In this document: piece after piece, positions 17,291 to 26,886 of the stretch | Layout: every line of letters starts with the position of its first letter | Position numbering within the stretch: position 1 is the stretch's first letter | From: Dictyobacter kobayashii | GTDB lineage: Bacteria > Chloroflexota > Ktedonobacteria > Ktedonobacterales > Ktedonobacteraceae | DNA length: 64,000 nt | NCBI RefSeq assembly: GCF_003967555.1 | Contig: NZ_BIFS01000001.1 | Coordinates: forward strand, 930,001 to 994,000 | Direction: 5' to 3' | Notes under the pieces: model-generated | What the model was told of the DNA's origin: nothing | The model's input: the letters and a program-made list of their open reading frames with translations, nothing else | Database searches by the model: none | Position numbers and translations under genes: made by a program

Positions 17291-20170
17291 ATGAAAAAGT
17301 GGAATCGTCGCTGCTTGCTACCACGTAAATGTCCCAAGCTGGACAAGCGAATAGCAGGCACGCTTCTGATTGCAGGCGCATTACTAGCTGTACCCCTTAA
17401 GAGTGCACATGCAGCGTCACTACAGGGTTCGCAAAGTAATGAATCGCATACCATCACGCGTGCGGTTCTCAAAGCATCCGTAAGTGATCAGCATATATAC
17501 AATTTTGTGCTTGAAAGCACAACAACAAAGCAATTACTTTCTACACAAAAATTTGCTCTGGATCACACCATCTCAAACAAAAATCGTCCCCTTATTATTA
17601 CCCATATAGAAAACTCAGTTCCAGGGCCAGTGGGTCCCGCTGGTCCTACCGGTCCTCAAGGCCCTGAGGGTCCTCAAGGCCCTACAGGTCCCGCTGGCGC
17701 TGATGGCCCCGCCGGCCCTCAAGGTTCTACTGGTCCTCAAGGTCCCACTGGTGCCCAGGGACCTATCGGAGCTACCGGTCCCGTCGGTCCTACCGGCCCT
17801 CAAGGAGTTGCCGGTCCTAAGGGCAGCAAAGGAGATAAAGGTGACACCGGCGACACCGGACCTGCTGGCCCAATTGGTCCCGCTGGCCCTGCTGGTGCTG
17901 ATGGCGCTCCTGGACCCGCCGGTCCTGTTGGCCCGCTGGCGCTGATGGCGCTCCTGGCCCTGCCGGTCCTGTTGGACCTGCTGGCGCTGATGGTGCCACT
18001 GGACCTGCCGGTCCCGCTGGCCCTGCTGGCGCTGATGGCGCTCCTGGCCCTGTTGGTCCTGCCGGACCTGCTGGCCCTGTTGGTCCTGCCGGACCTGCTG
18101 GCGCTGATGGTGCCACTGGCCCTGCCGGTCCTGTTGGCCCCGCCGGCGCTGATGGCGCGCCTGGCCCTGCCGGTCCTGTTGGCCCGCCGGCGCTGATGGC
18201 GCGCCTGGCCCTGCCGGTCCTAAGGGTGACACCGGCGACACTGGCCCCGCTGGTCCCGCCGGTCCCATAGGTGATACTGGACCTGCTGGCGCTGTTGGTC
18301 CTCAAGGCCCTATTGGTCCTCAAGGCCCTAAAGGTAACAAAGGAGCAAAGGGTGATACGGGTGCCACTGGCGCTACTGGCCCCGCTGGTCCTATTGGTCC
18401 TACTGGCGCTGATGGCGCTGTTGGACCTGCTGGCCCTCAAGGCCCCATAGGTGACACTGGCCCTGCTGGACCTAAGGGTGACACAGGTGATACCGGCCCC
18501 GCTGGCCCTGCTGGTCCTATTGGTCCTGCCGGCGCTGATGGCGCAGTTGGCCCCGCTGGCCCTGTTGGCCCTATTGGTCCTGCTGGTGCTGATGGCGCAG
18601 TTGGACCTGCTGGCCCTGCCGGCCCTAAGGGCGACACTGGCGATACCGGCCCTGCTGGTCCTGCTGGTCCTGCTGGCGCTGATGGCGCAGCTGGCCCCGC
18701 TGGCCCTCAAGGCCCCATAGGTGACACTGGCCCTGCTGGACCTAAGGGTGACACAGGTGATACCGGCCCTGCTGGCCCTGCTGGCCCTGTTGGTCCTATT
18801 GGACCTGCTGGTGCTGATGGTGCCACTGGACCTGCTGGCCCTGTTGGTCCTATTGGTCCTGCCGGCGCTGATGGCGCAGTTGGACCTGCTGGCCCTGCCG
18901 GCCCTAAGGGCGACACTGGCGATACCGGCCCTGCTGGTCCTGCTGGTCCTGCCGGCGCTGATGGCGCAGTTGGACCTGCTGGCCCTGCCGGCCCTAAGGG
19001 CGACACTGGCGATACCGGCCCGCTGGTCCTGCTGGTCCTGCGGCGCTGATGGCGCAGTTGGACCTGCTGGCCTCAAGGCCCATAGGTGACACTGGCCCTG
19101 CTGGACCTAAGGGTGACACAGGTGATACCGGCCCTGCTGGCCCTGCTGGCCCTGTTGGTCCTATTGGACCTGCTGGTGCTGATGGTGCCACTGGCCCTGC
19201 CGGTCCTGTTGGTCCTATTGGCCCTGCTGGCGCTGATGGCGCCGTTGGCCCTGTTGGCCCTCAAGGCCCCGCTGGCGCTGATGGTGCTCCTGGACCTGCT
19301 GGCCCGGTTGGCCCTGCTGGCGCTGATGGTGCTCCTGGACCTAAGGGTGACACCGGCGACACTGGCCCTGCCGGTCCTGTTGGTCCTATTGGCCCTGCTG
19401 GCGCTGATGGCGCTCCTGGCCCCGCCGGCCCTGTTGGCCCTCAAGGCCCTGCTGGCGCTGATGGTGCTCCTGGACCTGCTGGCCCGGTTGGCCCCACTGG
19501 CGCTGATGGCGCTCCTGGCCCTGCCGGCCCTGTTGGCCCTAAGGGTGACACAGGTGATACTGGCCCCGCTGGTCCTATTGGACCTGCCGGTCCTGCTGGT
19601 CCTGCCGGCGCTGATGGCGCAGTTGGACCTGCTGGCCCTCAAGGCCCCATAGGTGACACTGGCCCTGCTGGACCTAAGGGTGACACAGGTGATACCGGCC
19701 CTGCTGGCCCTGTTGGTCCCGCCGGCCCCACGGGTCCTCAAGGTCCTGCTGGCACCCCTGCTACTGTAGATTATGCTTACATCTACAACGAATCTGCGCA
19801 GAATATCCCGCTCGAAAGCCCGGTGGCTTTTGAGACCAATGGACCGCTGACAAGCGGATTCACCCATACACCAGGATCTGCTAATGTTATCGTGGCCGCG
19901 ACCGGTGTCTATAAAATAGACTTCAGTACACAGACCACACAACCCAGCCAGTTCACTGTTTTTGATAATGGTACTCCAATACCAGGTACCTCATATGGGT
20001 CATTCGGTGGTTCACAGCTAAATCATGGTGAAGTAATCGTCTCCCTGACAGCAGGCGATGACGTCACCCTGGTCAATCACACCTCACTCACCGCAGTTGA
20101 TCTCCAGACCGATACTGGTGGCACGACCCCTGTGATAAATGCCGCTCTTGATCTAGAGCGCCTGAGTTAG
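17291..20170 (+). pseudogene. Large collagen-like surface protein, frame broken at about six points
   Basis: The start (AGAAGGAG before the ATG) and signal peptide ([21 protein letters not shown]) are intact. From about 17620 to 19750 the DNA encodes over 200 Gly-X-Y triplets, mostly [10 protein letters not shown] and [10 protein letters not shown]. The end ([31 protein letters not shown]) is a BclA-like domain related to that of the gene at 14447. Single missing C or T bases occur near 17934, 18182, 19018, 19041, 19073 and 19081, each where GGCCCx lost one base. Six losses bring the last part back to the starting frame, but the middle is out of frame. Misassembly or base errors in the repeats are as likely as real decay. 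Confidence 0.8.
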
Positions 20171-20231
20171 TTGTCCAACAACGAGGATCTTTACGGCTCC
20201 AGGATGTAGCCACCAAGATCTTCAAAGAAGG

Positions 20232-20272
20232 CGTATTGGTATGGCACAGACGTGCCACACCAATACGTTTTT
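20232..20272 (+). terminator. Rho-independent terminator of the collagen gene
   Basis: Sixteen-base arms with one mismatch (CGTATTGGTATGGCAC) and a four-base loop are followed by TTTTTC. It lies about 60 bases past the stop. Confidence 0.8.
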
Positions 20273-20295
20273 CATTTGGTTACATGGAGCAGGTT

Positions 20296-20868
20296 ATGTC
20301 GACTGAAGAAAGAAGACCAGATATAGCCGGCAATGATTTATACAGGGATATGGGACGTGAAATTACAGCCAGGCTTCAACTACAAACCCAGATACTCTTT
20401 GGCTTTGTCACAGTATCTAGCGGCCTCATTGCTGCGTCGCTCGCGCAGCCTCGCTTTTCATACCTCGACATTGGCGTCGGCTTTATTGCTCTGTTTACAG
20501 CGGCCCTGAGTGCTCACCACGAGATAATAACATCCACATTGAGGCTTCATCAAAAAACACTGCTTGAGAATGCCAATCCAGAATTATTTTCCACCTGGCT
20601 CCAGTTACAAAGTAAAAATTCAACGCACAAGCAGCACGTCAATGATTGGACGCAGCTTTTTCTCTATCTCGTGCTAGGAATAGCCTCCCTGAGCGCGCTG
20701 AGCTTTCCATTGTCAAATATTAAATGGACATTCTTCTGGATGAGTACTGGCTGCTTTGTCTTAGCGTTGATTTGTATTATTTATGGCTGGAAAAAATGTG
20801 AGAAAATCAATCAGCAACCGCCACAGGCAAGCGGGGATTATGATGCCACCCCAATCAAGGCAGATTAA
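20296..20868 (+). CDS. Four-helix membrane protein of unknown function
   Basis: About 190 residues from the ATG at 20296 (GGAG nine bases upstream). An earlier in-frame start at 20236 lies inside a terminator stem and is rejected. Two hydrophobic pairs (ILFGFVTVSSGLIAASL, IGVGFIALFTAALSA; LFLYLVLGIASLSALSF, FFWMSTGCFVLALICIIYGW) are separated by a polar, helical cytoplasmic loop of about 45 residues. The layout recalls small SLATT-like membrane proteins, but no specific motif is seen. A nine-base inverted repeat (AGCATCTGG/CCAGATGCT) after the stop may end transcription. Confidence 0.6.
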   Translation: MSTEERRPDIAGNDLYRDMGREITARLQLQTQILFGFVTVSSGLIAASLAQPRFSYLDIGVGFIALFTAALSAHHEIITSTLRLHQKTLLENANPELFSTWLQLQSKNSTHKQHVNDWTQLFLYLVLGIASLSALSFPLSNIKWTFFWMSTGCFVLALICIIYGWKKCEKINQQPPQASGDYDATPIKAD

Positions 20869-21004
20869 AACAGCATCTGGTACCAGGGCTGCCCGCCCGG
20901 CCAGATGCTATAGTTCGGAGTCTACATTAGCTTATTGAGATAAAGAGCAATTCCCATGCCCATCAGGTAACAAACAGGGCATGAGAACTACACAGGTACC
21001 TCTA

Positions 21005-23110
21005 TCAACTTGCCTGGAGAACGGGGACCGCCGCAAGACGATTGGCTAGATAGTCCTGAAGCCGCTCCTCTGCGTGTGGACTCACCAGGAACGTCACCGT
21101 ATCGCCAGCCTGAATCACACTACTCCCGCGTGGGAAGATCAGTTCGCCAGCGCGACGGATCGATACGATCAAACATTCAGCAGGGATGCCCGCCTCACGC
21201 AAGGGTTTGTTCACCAGCGGCGCCTGCGCTTCGATCTTTGCTTCCACCATAACAGTTCCTTCGACTACCCCACGCATCCGGCGCGAATCTTTGGCCAGCG
21301 TCTTACGATAGATCTGCGCAATACTGGCAGCCGTCAAGATACCAAGGATTTTTCGTTCCGGAGTAAAGGGATCGTGCTCGATCACCGGAGCCCAGCTCAC
21401 GCGTGCACTGGTCAATTGTTCCAGTGCCTCATCGAGGGTGGCATACGAATCAAGCGTCAACACCTCGGTGTTCATGATCTCTTTGATTGGTCGTTCCGCG
21501 CGCTCGGCGAGGGGGATACGTTGAATATCAGCCTGGGTCACCACGCCCTGTAAATTTCCTTCATCATCTACCACCGGTGCTCCACTAACAACATCATCCG
21601 CCAGCATCTGTTCGGCATCGGCCACCGTCTGCGTGGTCGAGAAGCACAGTTTCAACGCCGCCATCGCCTGGTGCACAGTGAGCGTCGAAAGTAGCGGAAA
21701 CGACATTTGCAAGCGGTGCGCTGGCGAATCGGCTTTCGTATTGACCTGGCTCATATAAATGGTATCTTTGCCTACTAAAATGGAGGAGATACTGACCGCA
21801 ATCATGGCCGGGGCGAGCAACGAAAGATTCCCGGTCATCTCAGCCACCATGAGCATAATCGCCAGCGGGGCATGCGCAATTCCGCCGAACAGCGCCATCA
21901 TCGCCACGATCACAAAAGGACCCGGAATCGCGGGCAAGCCAGGCAACACGTGGTAGCTCAAGCGCCACACGGCGGCCCCCACCATGCCTCCAATCACCAT
22001 GCCAGGACCAAAGATACCACCAGACCCTCCTGATCCGACTGTGAGTCCCGTCGTGAGTATCTTCACAAATGGTAACAGCAGGATTACCCAGAGGGGAAGC
22101 GAGAGCAGACCGGCACCCATGCTGACCTGCACCCAGCCATAACCCATCCCGATAGCCTGAGGAATGGCCAGGCCGATCAAACCAACGAGCAACCCACCCA
22201 GCGCCGGCTTCACCCAGTTGGGTAGTGCCAGATGATGAAAACGGTCCGTGAGGCCGTAAAATCCACGTGCATAGAGACGACCGATCAGTCCACAGAGAAT
22301 ACCAATCACGACATAATAGAGCAATTGTGGGGGCGAACTGAAGGCGAGGTCAGCGGGCACCGAGAAAATCGTATGCCAGCCAGAATAGGCGCCAAAGATG
22401 CTATAGCCGACAATCGAGGCGATCAAGGCGGGCATAATCGCTTCCACCTCGAGATCATCTTTGTACAGGATCTCAGCCGCCAGAATAGCTCCTCCCAGAG
22501 GCGCGCTAAAGATCGAGCCAATACCAGCACCCATACCAGTGGCGAGCGCAATCCGTCGATCCTGCGCATCCAGATGGAGGAGGTTGGCCATAATAGAACC
22601 AAAGCCGGCACTGATTTGTGCCGCAGGCCCTTCGCGGCCAGCGGAGCCACCCGTGCCAATGGTAATGGCCGAAGCCACCAGTTTAATCAGTGGAATACGC
22701 GCGCGAATAGAGGTGCCTTCGTGGAAGGCTTTAATCGCCGCGTCCGTTCCATGTCCTTCAGCCTCAGGGGCCCAGGTAAACACAATAAAACCAGCCACCA
22801 ATCCACCAAGCGTGGTGATGATCGGCAGCAACCAGGGGCGCGCCGAATTCCAGAAAGACATCACCGTTGTGGGTCCCTCACCAGCCGGGCTCGGTTGCAC
22901 ATACCCGACAAGATCCTCGATAAACCAGTGATTGGCATAGTGAATGGCCATATAAAACACAATGGCTCCTACCCCGGCCACAATCCCGATCAATGAACTT
23001 AATACTAACCACTTCAAAAGGTAACGAGGACTTTCAAAACTACGCTGCAGGCGGCTAAAACGCAATAGGCGCCGCATAAAACTGGCGCTTCCGGTGGATT
23101 CTGGAACCAT
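21005..23110 (-). CDS. ClC-family chloride channel/antiporter with CBS and TrkA-C domains
   Basis: A 701-residue protein. The ClC core has GTGGSAGREGPAAQIS (the gating Glu motif GREGP), GMGAGIGSIFSAPLGGA and GSGGSGGIFGPGMVIGG. Two CBS domains follow (MLADDVVSGAPVVDDEGNLQGVV and ALEQLTSARVSWAPVIEH). The last 80 residues form a TrkA-C domain (LREAGIPAECLIVSIRRAGELIFPRGSSVIQAGDTV), which usually binds a nucleotide or ion. This layout differs from the first ClC gene, so the two are not recent duplicates. Single gene; about 690 bases upstream hold repeats rather than genes. Confidence 0.9.
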   Translation of the reverse strand: MVPESTGSASFMRRLLRFSRLQRSFESPRYLLKWLVLSSLIGIVAGVGAIVFYMAIHYANHWFIEDLVGYVQPSPAGEGPTTVMSFWNSARPWLLPIITTLGGLVAGFIVFTWAPEAEGHGTDAAIKAFHEGTSIRARIPLIKLVASAITIGTGGSAGREGPAAQISAGFGSIMANLLHLDAQDRRIALATGMGAGIGSIFSAPLGGAILAAEILYKDDLEVEAIMPALIASIVGYSIFGAYSGWHTIFSVPADLAFSSPPQLLYYVVIGILCGLIGRLYARGFYGLTDRFHHLALPNWVKPALGGLLVGLIGLAIPQAIGMGYGWVQVSMGAGLLSLPLWVILLLPFVKILTTGLTVGSGGSGGIFGPGMVIGGMVGAAVWRLSYHVLPGLPAIPGPFVIVAMMALFGGIAHAPLAIMLMVAEMTGNLSLLAPAMIAVSISSILVGKDTIYMSQVNTKADSPAHRLQMSFPLLSTLTVHQAMAALKLCFSTTQTVADAEQMLADDVVSGAPVVDDEGNLQGVVTQADIQRIPLAERAERPIKEIMNTEVLTLDSYATLDEALEQLTSARVSWAPVIEHDPFTPERKILGILTAASIAQIYRKTLAKDSRRMRGVVEGTVMVEAKIEAQAPLVNKPLREAGIPAECLIVSIRRAGELIFPRGSSVIQAGDTVTFLVSPHAEERLQDYLANRLAAVPVLQAS

Positions 23111-23312
23111 ATGTTATACTCCATGTCCTTTGTCTGTATTAACAAACAAACGCTGAAATCTCTCATTAATGAATGGTCGCCCACTCATTAATGAGCATAA
23201 AAAAAGATATCGCAGATAAGGCAATGTCTCTAATCATGGGCCTTTTCAAAATAAGTATTCTTATCATACAACATAAATGGGCAGCTAGTCAATAAAAAAC
23301 AACGGCGCAATC

Positions 23313-23480
23313 AGGGCTTTTTAATGTTCCTCTTTGGCACCTGCGGCGCGGGGTGGGACGTGTGGGGTGTGTGATGGGCAACTGCAGCCGCCCATCACAC
23401 ACCCCACACCTGAAAGGATGGACATCGTAACGCTTGCTCGTGCTCTCCCTGCGCTCTCTAGACGAACATTAGAAAACCCT
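23313..23480 (+). mobile_element. MITE-like element, copy A
   Basis: A 168-bp non-coding element. Its ends (AGGGCTTTTTAATGTTC and the complement of AGGGTTTTCTAATGTTC) form 17-bp terminal inverted repeats with two mismatches. Inside are CTTTGGCACCTGCGGCGC and a perfect 20-base-stem hairpin (23360-23379 with 23390-23409). Copy B lies 93 bases away in opposite orientation with the same order of parts. Confidence 0.7.
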
Positions 23481-23573
23481 GCTGTGCAATCGGGACAAAC
23501 ACGATGAATCTTTTTTCATGTAAAATATCTCAGGGAACACGCAAATGTCCTATCGAATATTCGCAAGCAGTCT

Positions 23574-23704
23574 GGGCTATTTAATGTTCGTTCAGAGAAT
23601 GTACATCTTTCAGGTGTGGGGTGTGTGGAGTGGGCGGCCGCAGTCGCCCACTCCACACACCCAACCCGGCGCCGCAGGCGCCAAAGAGAAACATTAAATA
23701 GCCC
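23574..23704 (-). mobile_element. MITE-like element, copy B (inverted)
   Basis: A 131-bp element with 15-bp perfect terminal inverted repeats (GGGCTATTTAATGTT). Read on the minus strand it repeats the order of copy A: CTCTTTGGCGCCTGCGGCGC, a GC-rich 18-base-stem hairpin (23619-23636 with 23645-23662), then CACCTGAAAG and GAACGAACATTA. The hairpin sequences differ between copies while both stems stay perfect, which suggests the structure is what is kept. Confidence 0.7.
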
Positions 23705-23798
23705 TGGCAAGCAGTGTTTTTTTACTGACTAAGTGCCCATAAATGTGGTACGATAAAGGACACGTTAGCAAAAAATGTAGATAATCAGGGAGGAAACG

Positions 23799-24404
23799 AT
23801 GCCCAAGATTGTAGATGAGCAAATGCGAGAGGCCACACGCCAACATATCATTCATGAAGCAGCCAAAGAGTTTGCTCGTCTCGGCTTTGATCAAGCTAAT
23901 ATTAACCTCATTGCCGAAAAAGCTGGCATTGGAAAGGGCACCATCTATCTCTATTTTGAAAATAAGCGTGAACTCTTCCTGGCTATGCTCCGTTTTATTG
24001 CACAATCACAGTTAGCCGCTATCCGGGGGGCGCTGGCTCAACATGGGAATCTTCAGACCCGTTTAGAGCAGCTCTTCCTGGCATTCGTACGCCTGGCCGA
24101 AGAAGAGAGCGATTCATTTAATGTCTATATGAGCGCGCTGTATGGCGTCAATCGAGCCTTCAGGGCAGAGGCAACCAAACTGCTCCGCGATTACGTTGCG
24201 GTTATTGCACTGGTCCTTGAAGAGGCTCAGGCTCGGGGAGAAATTCGCGTTCACAATATCGATGCCACCGCGCTCATGGTGCTCTCACTCACAGAGTCCT
24301 TTATCTTGTCTGCCCGCGTACTGGGCCAATCAGAACAGACCCTGGTGGCGCAGGCCAGCCAGACAGCACAATTTATTATGCAAGGATTAGCTGTCTCGGT
24401 ATAA
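23799..24404 (+). CDS. TetR-family transcriptional regulator
   Basis: A 201-residue protein with the TetR helix-turn-helix (AAKEFARLGFDQANINLIAEKAGIGKGTIYLYFENKRELF) and an all-helical ligand domain. The start has GGGAGG upstream. It is a single gene. The neighbouring secreted phosphoesterase converges with it, and the ClC gene lies on the other side of the MITE pair, so its target is unclear. The C-terminal domain resembles regulators of efflux genes. Confidence 0.88.
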   Translation: MPKIVDEQMREATRQHIIHEAAKEFARLGFDQANINLIAEKAGIGKGTIYLYFENKRELFLAMLRFIAQSQLAAIRGALAQHGNLQTRLEQLFLAFVRLAEEESDSFNVYMSALYGVNRAFRAEATKLLRDYVAVIALVLEEAQARGEIRVHNIDATALMVLSLTESFILSARVLGQSEQTLVAQASQTAQFIMQGLAVSV

Positions 24405-24638
24405 CGCTTCTGGCTTAAGATTTCTAGATAGGACAAAAACGGACACCCCTCAGCGCCACTTCTACCTGGGTACGCACTAAGAAGAAGTAGCAAGCCTGGT
24501 GGGTGCCATCCCCCTCATGAGAGCATCAAAGAGGGGAACATGCACCCAGACTCAATCAACCAAAGGAAAATCAGGCTCGAACGATACTATCAGAGAACGC
24601 ACCTCTGAGAAGTCCTCGGTTTTAGCTGTAAGGAATCG

Positions 24639-26192
24639 TTACTGAACAGTCAGAGCAACATCATCCACATAGAAAGATGATGAGAGCGAAGAATCGGTAG
24701 TGCCTAAAAAGGCAATCTGAACCTGCTGACCCTTATAGCTTGACAGCGTCGAAGTCACATCAAAAGTATACTGGGTCCAACCTTGCGCATCAATATTACA
24801 CTGTGTCTGTGGCGTTGAGATAGTTGCCCCACTACTTGTACGCAAACGTGCACGGAAGTAATCGTAGCATGTACTACTACTGGTTTCATTGGTACTGATA
24901 TAAAGCCAGTAGCTCAGTGTAATCTTCGTGGCACTGGATGGAACAGTGACCTTTTGATAGATCGTATCGGTACAAGAATCGTAGCCACAAAGGTAGGCAC
25001 TATTGCTACCAGTATGGGGATTGCTGCTATCTACGATCTCATAGCCACCTGAAGAACTCTCAGTCCAGGAACTCGAACCACTCTCAAAACCGCTATTGTT
25101 CAGGATATTGCTACCGCCAGGAATTGGAGTGGGGCTGGGCGTCGGTGTTGGACTCGGCGTCGCCGTTGGCGTTGGACTTGGCGTTGGACTTGGCGTTGGA
25201 CTCGGCGTCGCCGTTGGCGTTGGACTCGGCGTCGCCGTTGGCGTTGGGCTTGGCGTTGCCGTGGGCGTTGGGCTTGGCGTCGATGTTGGGCTCGGTGTGG
25301 GGGTAGCTATAGATTGCCAGCAATCCGCGATTGACGAGGCACTCGAGCTGTTATTAGCGGCTGGCAACCCGTACATGTCCTCCATAGTTCGCAGCACATT
25401 GTAGTGGTTGATTTGTTCAGCGTACTGACCGGTTTTAACCATGGGGCCAACGAAAATAGTAGGGATCTGATTGTTTTGTGAGCTATCATCCTCATCCCAG
25501 GTCACGATAAGGAGACTGTTATTTGTCTTCGCCCATTGAACATACGAATTGATATTAGTTTTGAGCCAGCTATCGCCTTGCTGGATGGTCCCGCTATGCA
25601 TATCATTGAGTTGGTTTGGCACCACAATAGAGATGGTTGGCAACGAGCTAAAATTGGAGGTGGGGAAGTTGGTGAAGGGCATGTTAGCAGTGGATGGGAC
25701 ATCGGTAAAGTTACTCCAGGGATTATGCTTACGTGCATAGTTCCCTGAAGTGCATACCGTCGAACCGGTCGAGGGTAGGTTCTCCGAATAGCCTCCAAAT
25801 TTCAAACCTGCCTGGATTAATTCTCCACCCAGATCAGGAGGGTTAAATGTATGGGGACACGAATCATCGGTAATTCCTTGCGTAGATCCTGAAAATAACG
25901 CCAGATAATTTGGTTCGCTGGGGTGGGTGACCCCGAAGGATTGGGTAAACAGTGCGCCGCTATTGGCCAGAGAGTTAATATAGGGGGCACTGCTTGAATT
26001 AATGATCTCGTTGTAAGAGTGATTTTCTTCCATGACCAGTACAATATGACTGGGAGTGGGAAGCGTTGTCTGCGCGTAGGTGTGGGGCGTACCTAAGAAA
26101 CCACTGATGGCCAGGGAAGCTACCAGCGCGACCAGGCACGCAAGTGTACCCGCCGCCAGCATCGTACGCCGGGAATAAAAAGAGGCACCCAT
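24639..26192 (-). CDS. Secreted phosphoesterase (acid phosphatase/phospholipase C family) with C-terminal carbohydrate-binding-like module
   Basis: About 517 residues from the ATG at 26192 (AAAGGA upstream). A signal peptide ([28 protein letters not shown]) precedes a PF04185-type phosphoesterase domain: [15 protein letters not shown] is the metal-site start, followed by [17 protein letters not shown] and [14 protein letters not shown] linker of about 60 residues made of Pro-Thr-Pro-Ser/Ala repeats (DNA 25125-25310) leads to a C-terminal jelly-roll module of about 150 residues ([28 protein letters not shown]). Release of phosphate from organic phosphoesters outside the cell is the expected role. 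Confidence 0.85.
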   Translation of the reverse strand: MGASFYSRRTMLAAGTLACLVALVASLAISGFLGTPHTYAQTTLPTPSHIVLVMEENHSYNEIINSSSAPYINSLANSGALFTQSFGVTHPSEPNYLALFSGSTQGITDDSCPHTFNPPDLGGELIQAGLKFGGYSENLPSTGSTVCTSGNYARKHNPWSNFTDVPSTANMPFTNFPTSNFSSLPTISIVVPNQLNDMHSGTIQQGDSWLKTNINSYVQWAKTNNSLLIVTWDEDDSSQNNQIPTIFVGPMVKTGQYAEQINHYNVLRTMEDMYGLPAANNSSSASSIADCWQSIATPTPSPTSTPSPTPTATPSPTPTATPSPTPTATPSPTPSPTPSPTPTATPSPTPTPSPTPIPGGSNILNNSGFESGSSSWTESSSGGYEIVDSSNPHTGSNSAYLCGYDSCTDTIYQKVTVPSSATKITLSYWLYISTNETSSSTCYDYFRARLRTSSGATISTPQTQCNIDAQGWTQYTFDVTSTLSSYKGQQVQIAFLGTTDSSLSSSFYVDDVALTVQ

Positions 26193-26222
26193 GAGATGAA
26201 TCCTTTCACAAAAAAGCAACAT

Positions 26223-26838
26223 CCTGTTTTTAATAGCAACACCTTTTTAAATATACCAAGTACCTTTTAAATCAACGTTAAATGCATTTGATTTTCCGTT
26301 GGTTTTTTTGTTAAAAGGAATTAAAACACAGGCAAGGCAAGCATTTTTGGCAAGAGGAATCATGATGTGAAATAGAAAAAGAGGAAGCGTGGTTGCTGAT
26401 AACCACGCTTCCTCCTGAATCCGCCTTCATCCGAATTGCGCATGCGCTCAGCGACGGCAGGGGTCATGGCGGTTCTTTCCTCAGACGTTAGAGCAACGGC
26501 CTCAATCCATCTCCAGGTACTTATGTTAATATAATAAATGTTCATAGAACATACTATAATGCCCGATGACTAATGGGCTACCCCTGCATAACGTAAACGC
26601 TACAAGGGTGCTACAAATAGGATCAGGCAAGGGTGAGGCCGTTTTAGAAGCGTCAGGACATGCCACTCTATCCATGTAAAAACACCGCCACTCTATCTAT
26701 TTGCCTTTATTTATGTTAATATAATAAACATTGAGAGAGCAAGTACTTACTGACTATGAAAAACTACAAGGATTGTAGAGTCTTTTCGCTCTCTGAATAT
26801 CAGATTGTTTTATTGTACAGGAGCAATAGGTAGCCCTT
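26223..26838. other. Intergenic stretch with gene remnants and repeats
   Basis: About 600 bases with no convincing intact gene. It holds a minus-strand terminator (26381-26414) with no gene in front of it except a 61-codon frame of unknown origin (26360-26545). An 18-base direct repeat (TTATGTTAATATAATAAA) occurs at 26521-26538 and 26711-26728. A short plus-strand frame near 26635-26680 reads ASGHATLSM, resembling the end of a tyrosine recombinase, but is too short to call. Confidence 0.45.
26381..26414 (-). terminator. Orphan Rho-independent terminator
   Basis: A perfect 14-base stem (GAGGAAGCGTGGTT and complement) with a six-base loop is followed on the minus strand by TTTTTCTATTT. No intact minus-strand gene ends here, which suggests a lost or decayed gene upstream. 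Confidence 0.75.
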
Positions 26839-26886
26839 TTGCTTCTGCGCACAATGAGGTATCGCGATTCCACAAGGAGAGTGTAC

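Noticed and set aside
17620..19750. CRISPR-like regular repeats
   Set aside because: The period is nine bases or multiples of it, with Gly-X-Y coding sense and no spacer/repeat alternation.
17615..19942. Long minus-strand frames with [12 protein letters not shown] or SNRASRA-like repeats
   Set aside because: They are opposite-strand readings of the GC-rich Gly-X-Y repeats. The plus strand has the ribosome site, signal peptide, C-terminal domain and terminator.
25125..25310. Short tandem repeats as a possible repeat array or plus-strand gene rich in Gly and Val
   Set aside because: They encode the Pro-Thr-Pro-Ser/Ala linker of the minus-strand phosphoesterase; the plus-strand frame is a mirror of it.
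26600..26690. Fragment of a tyrosine recombinase (ASGHATLSM)
   Set aside because: Only about nine residues match, and no catalytic Arg or Tyr region is nearby.
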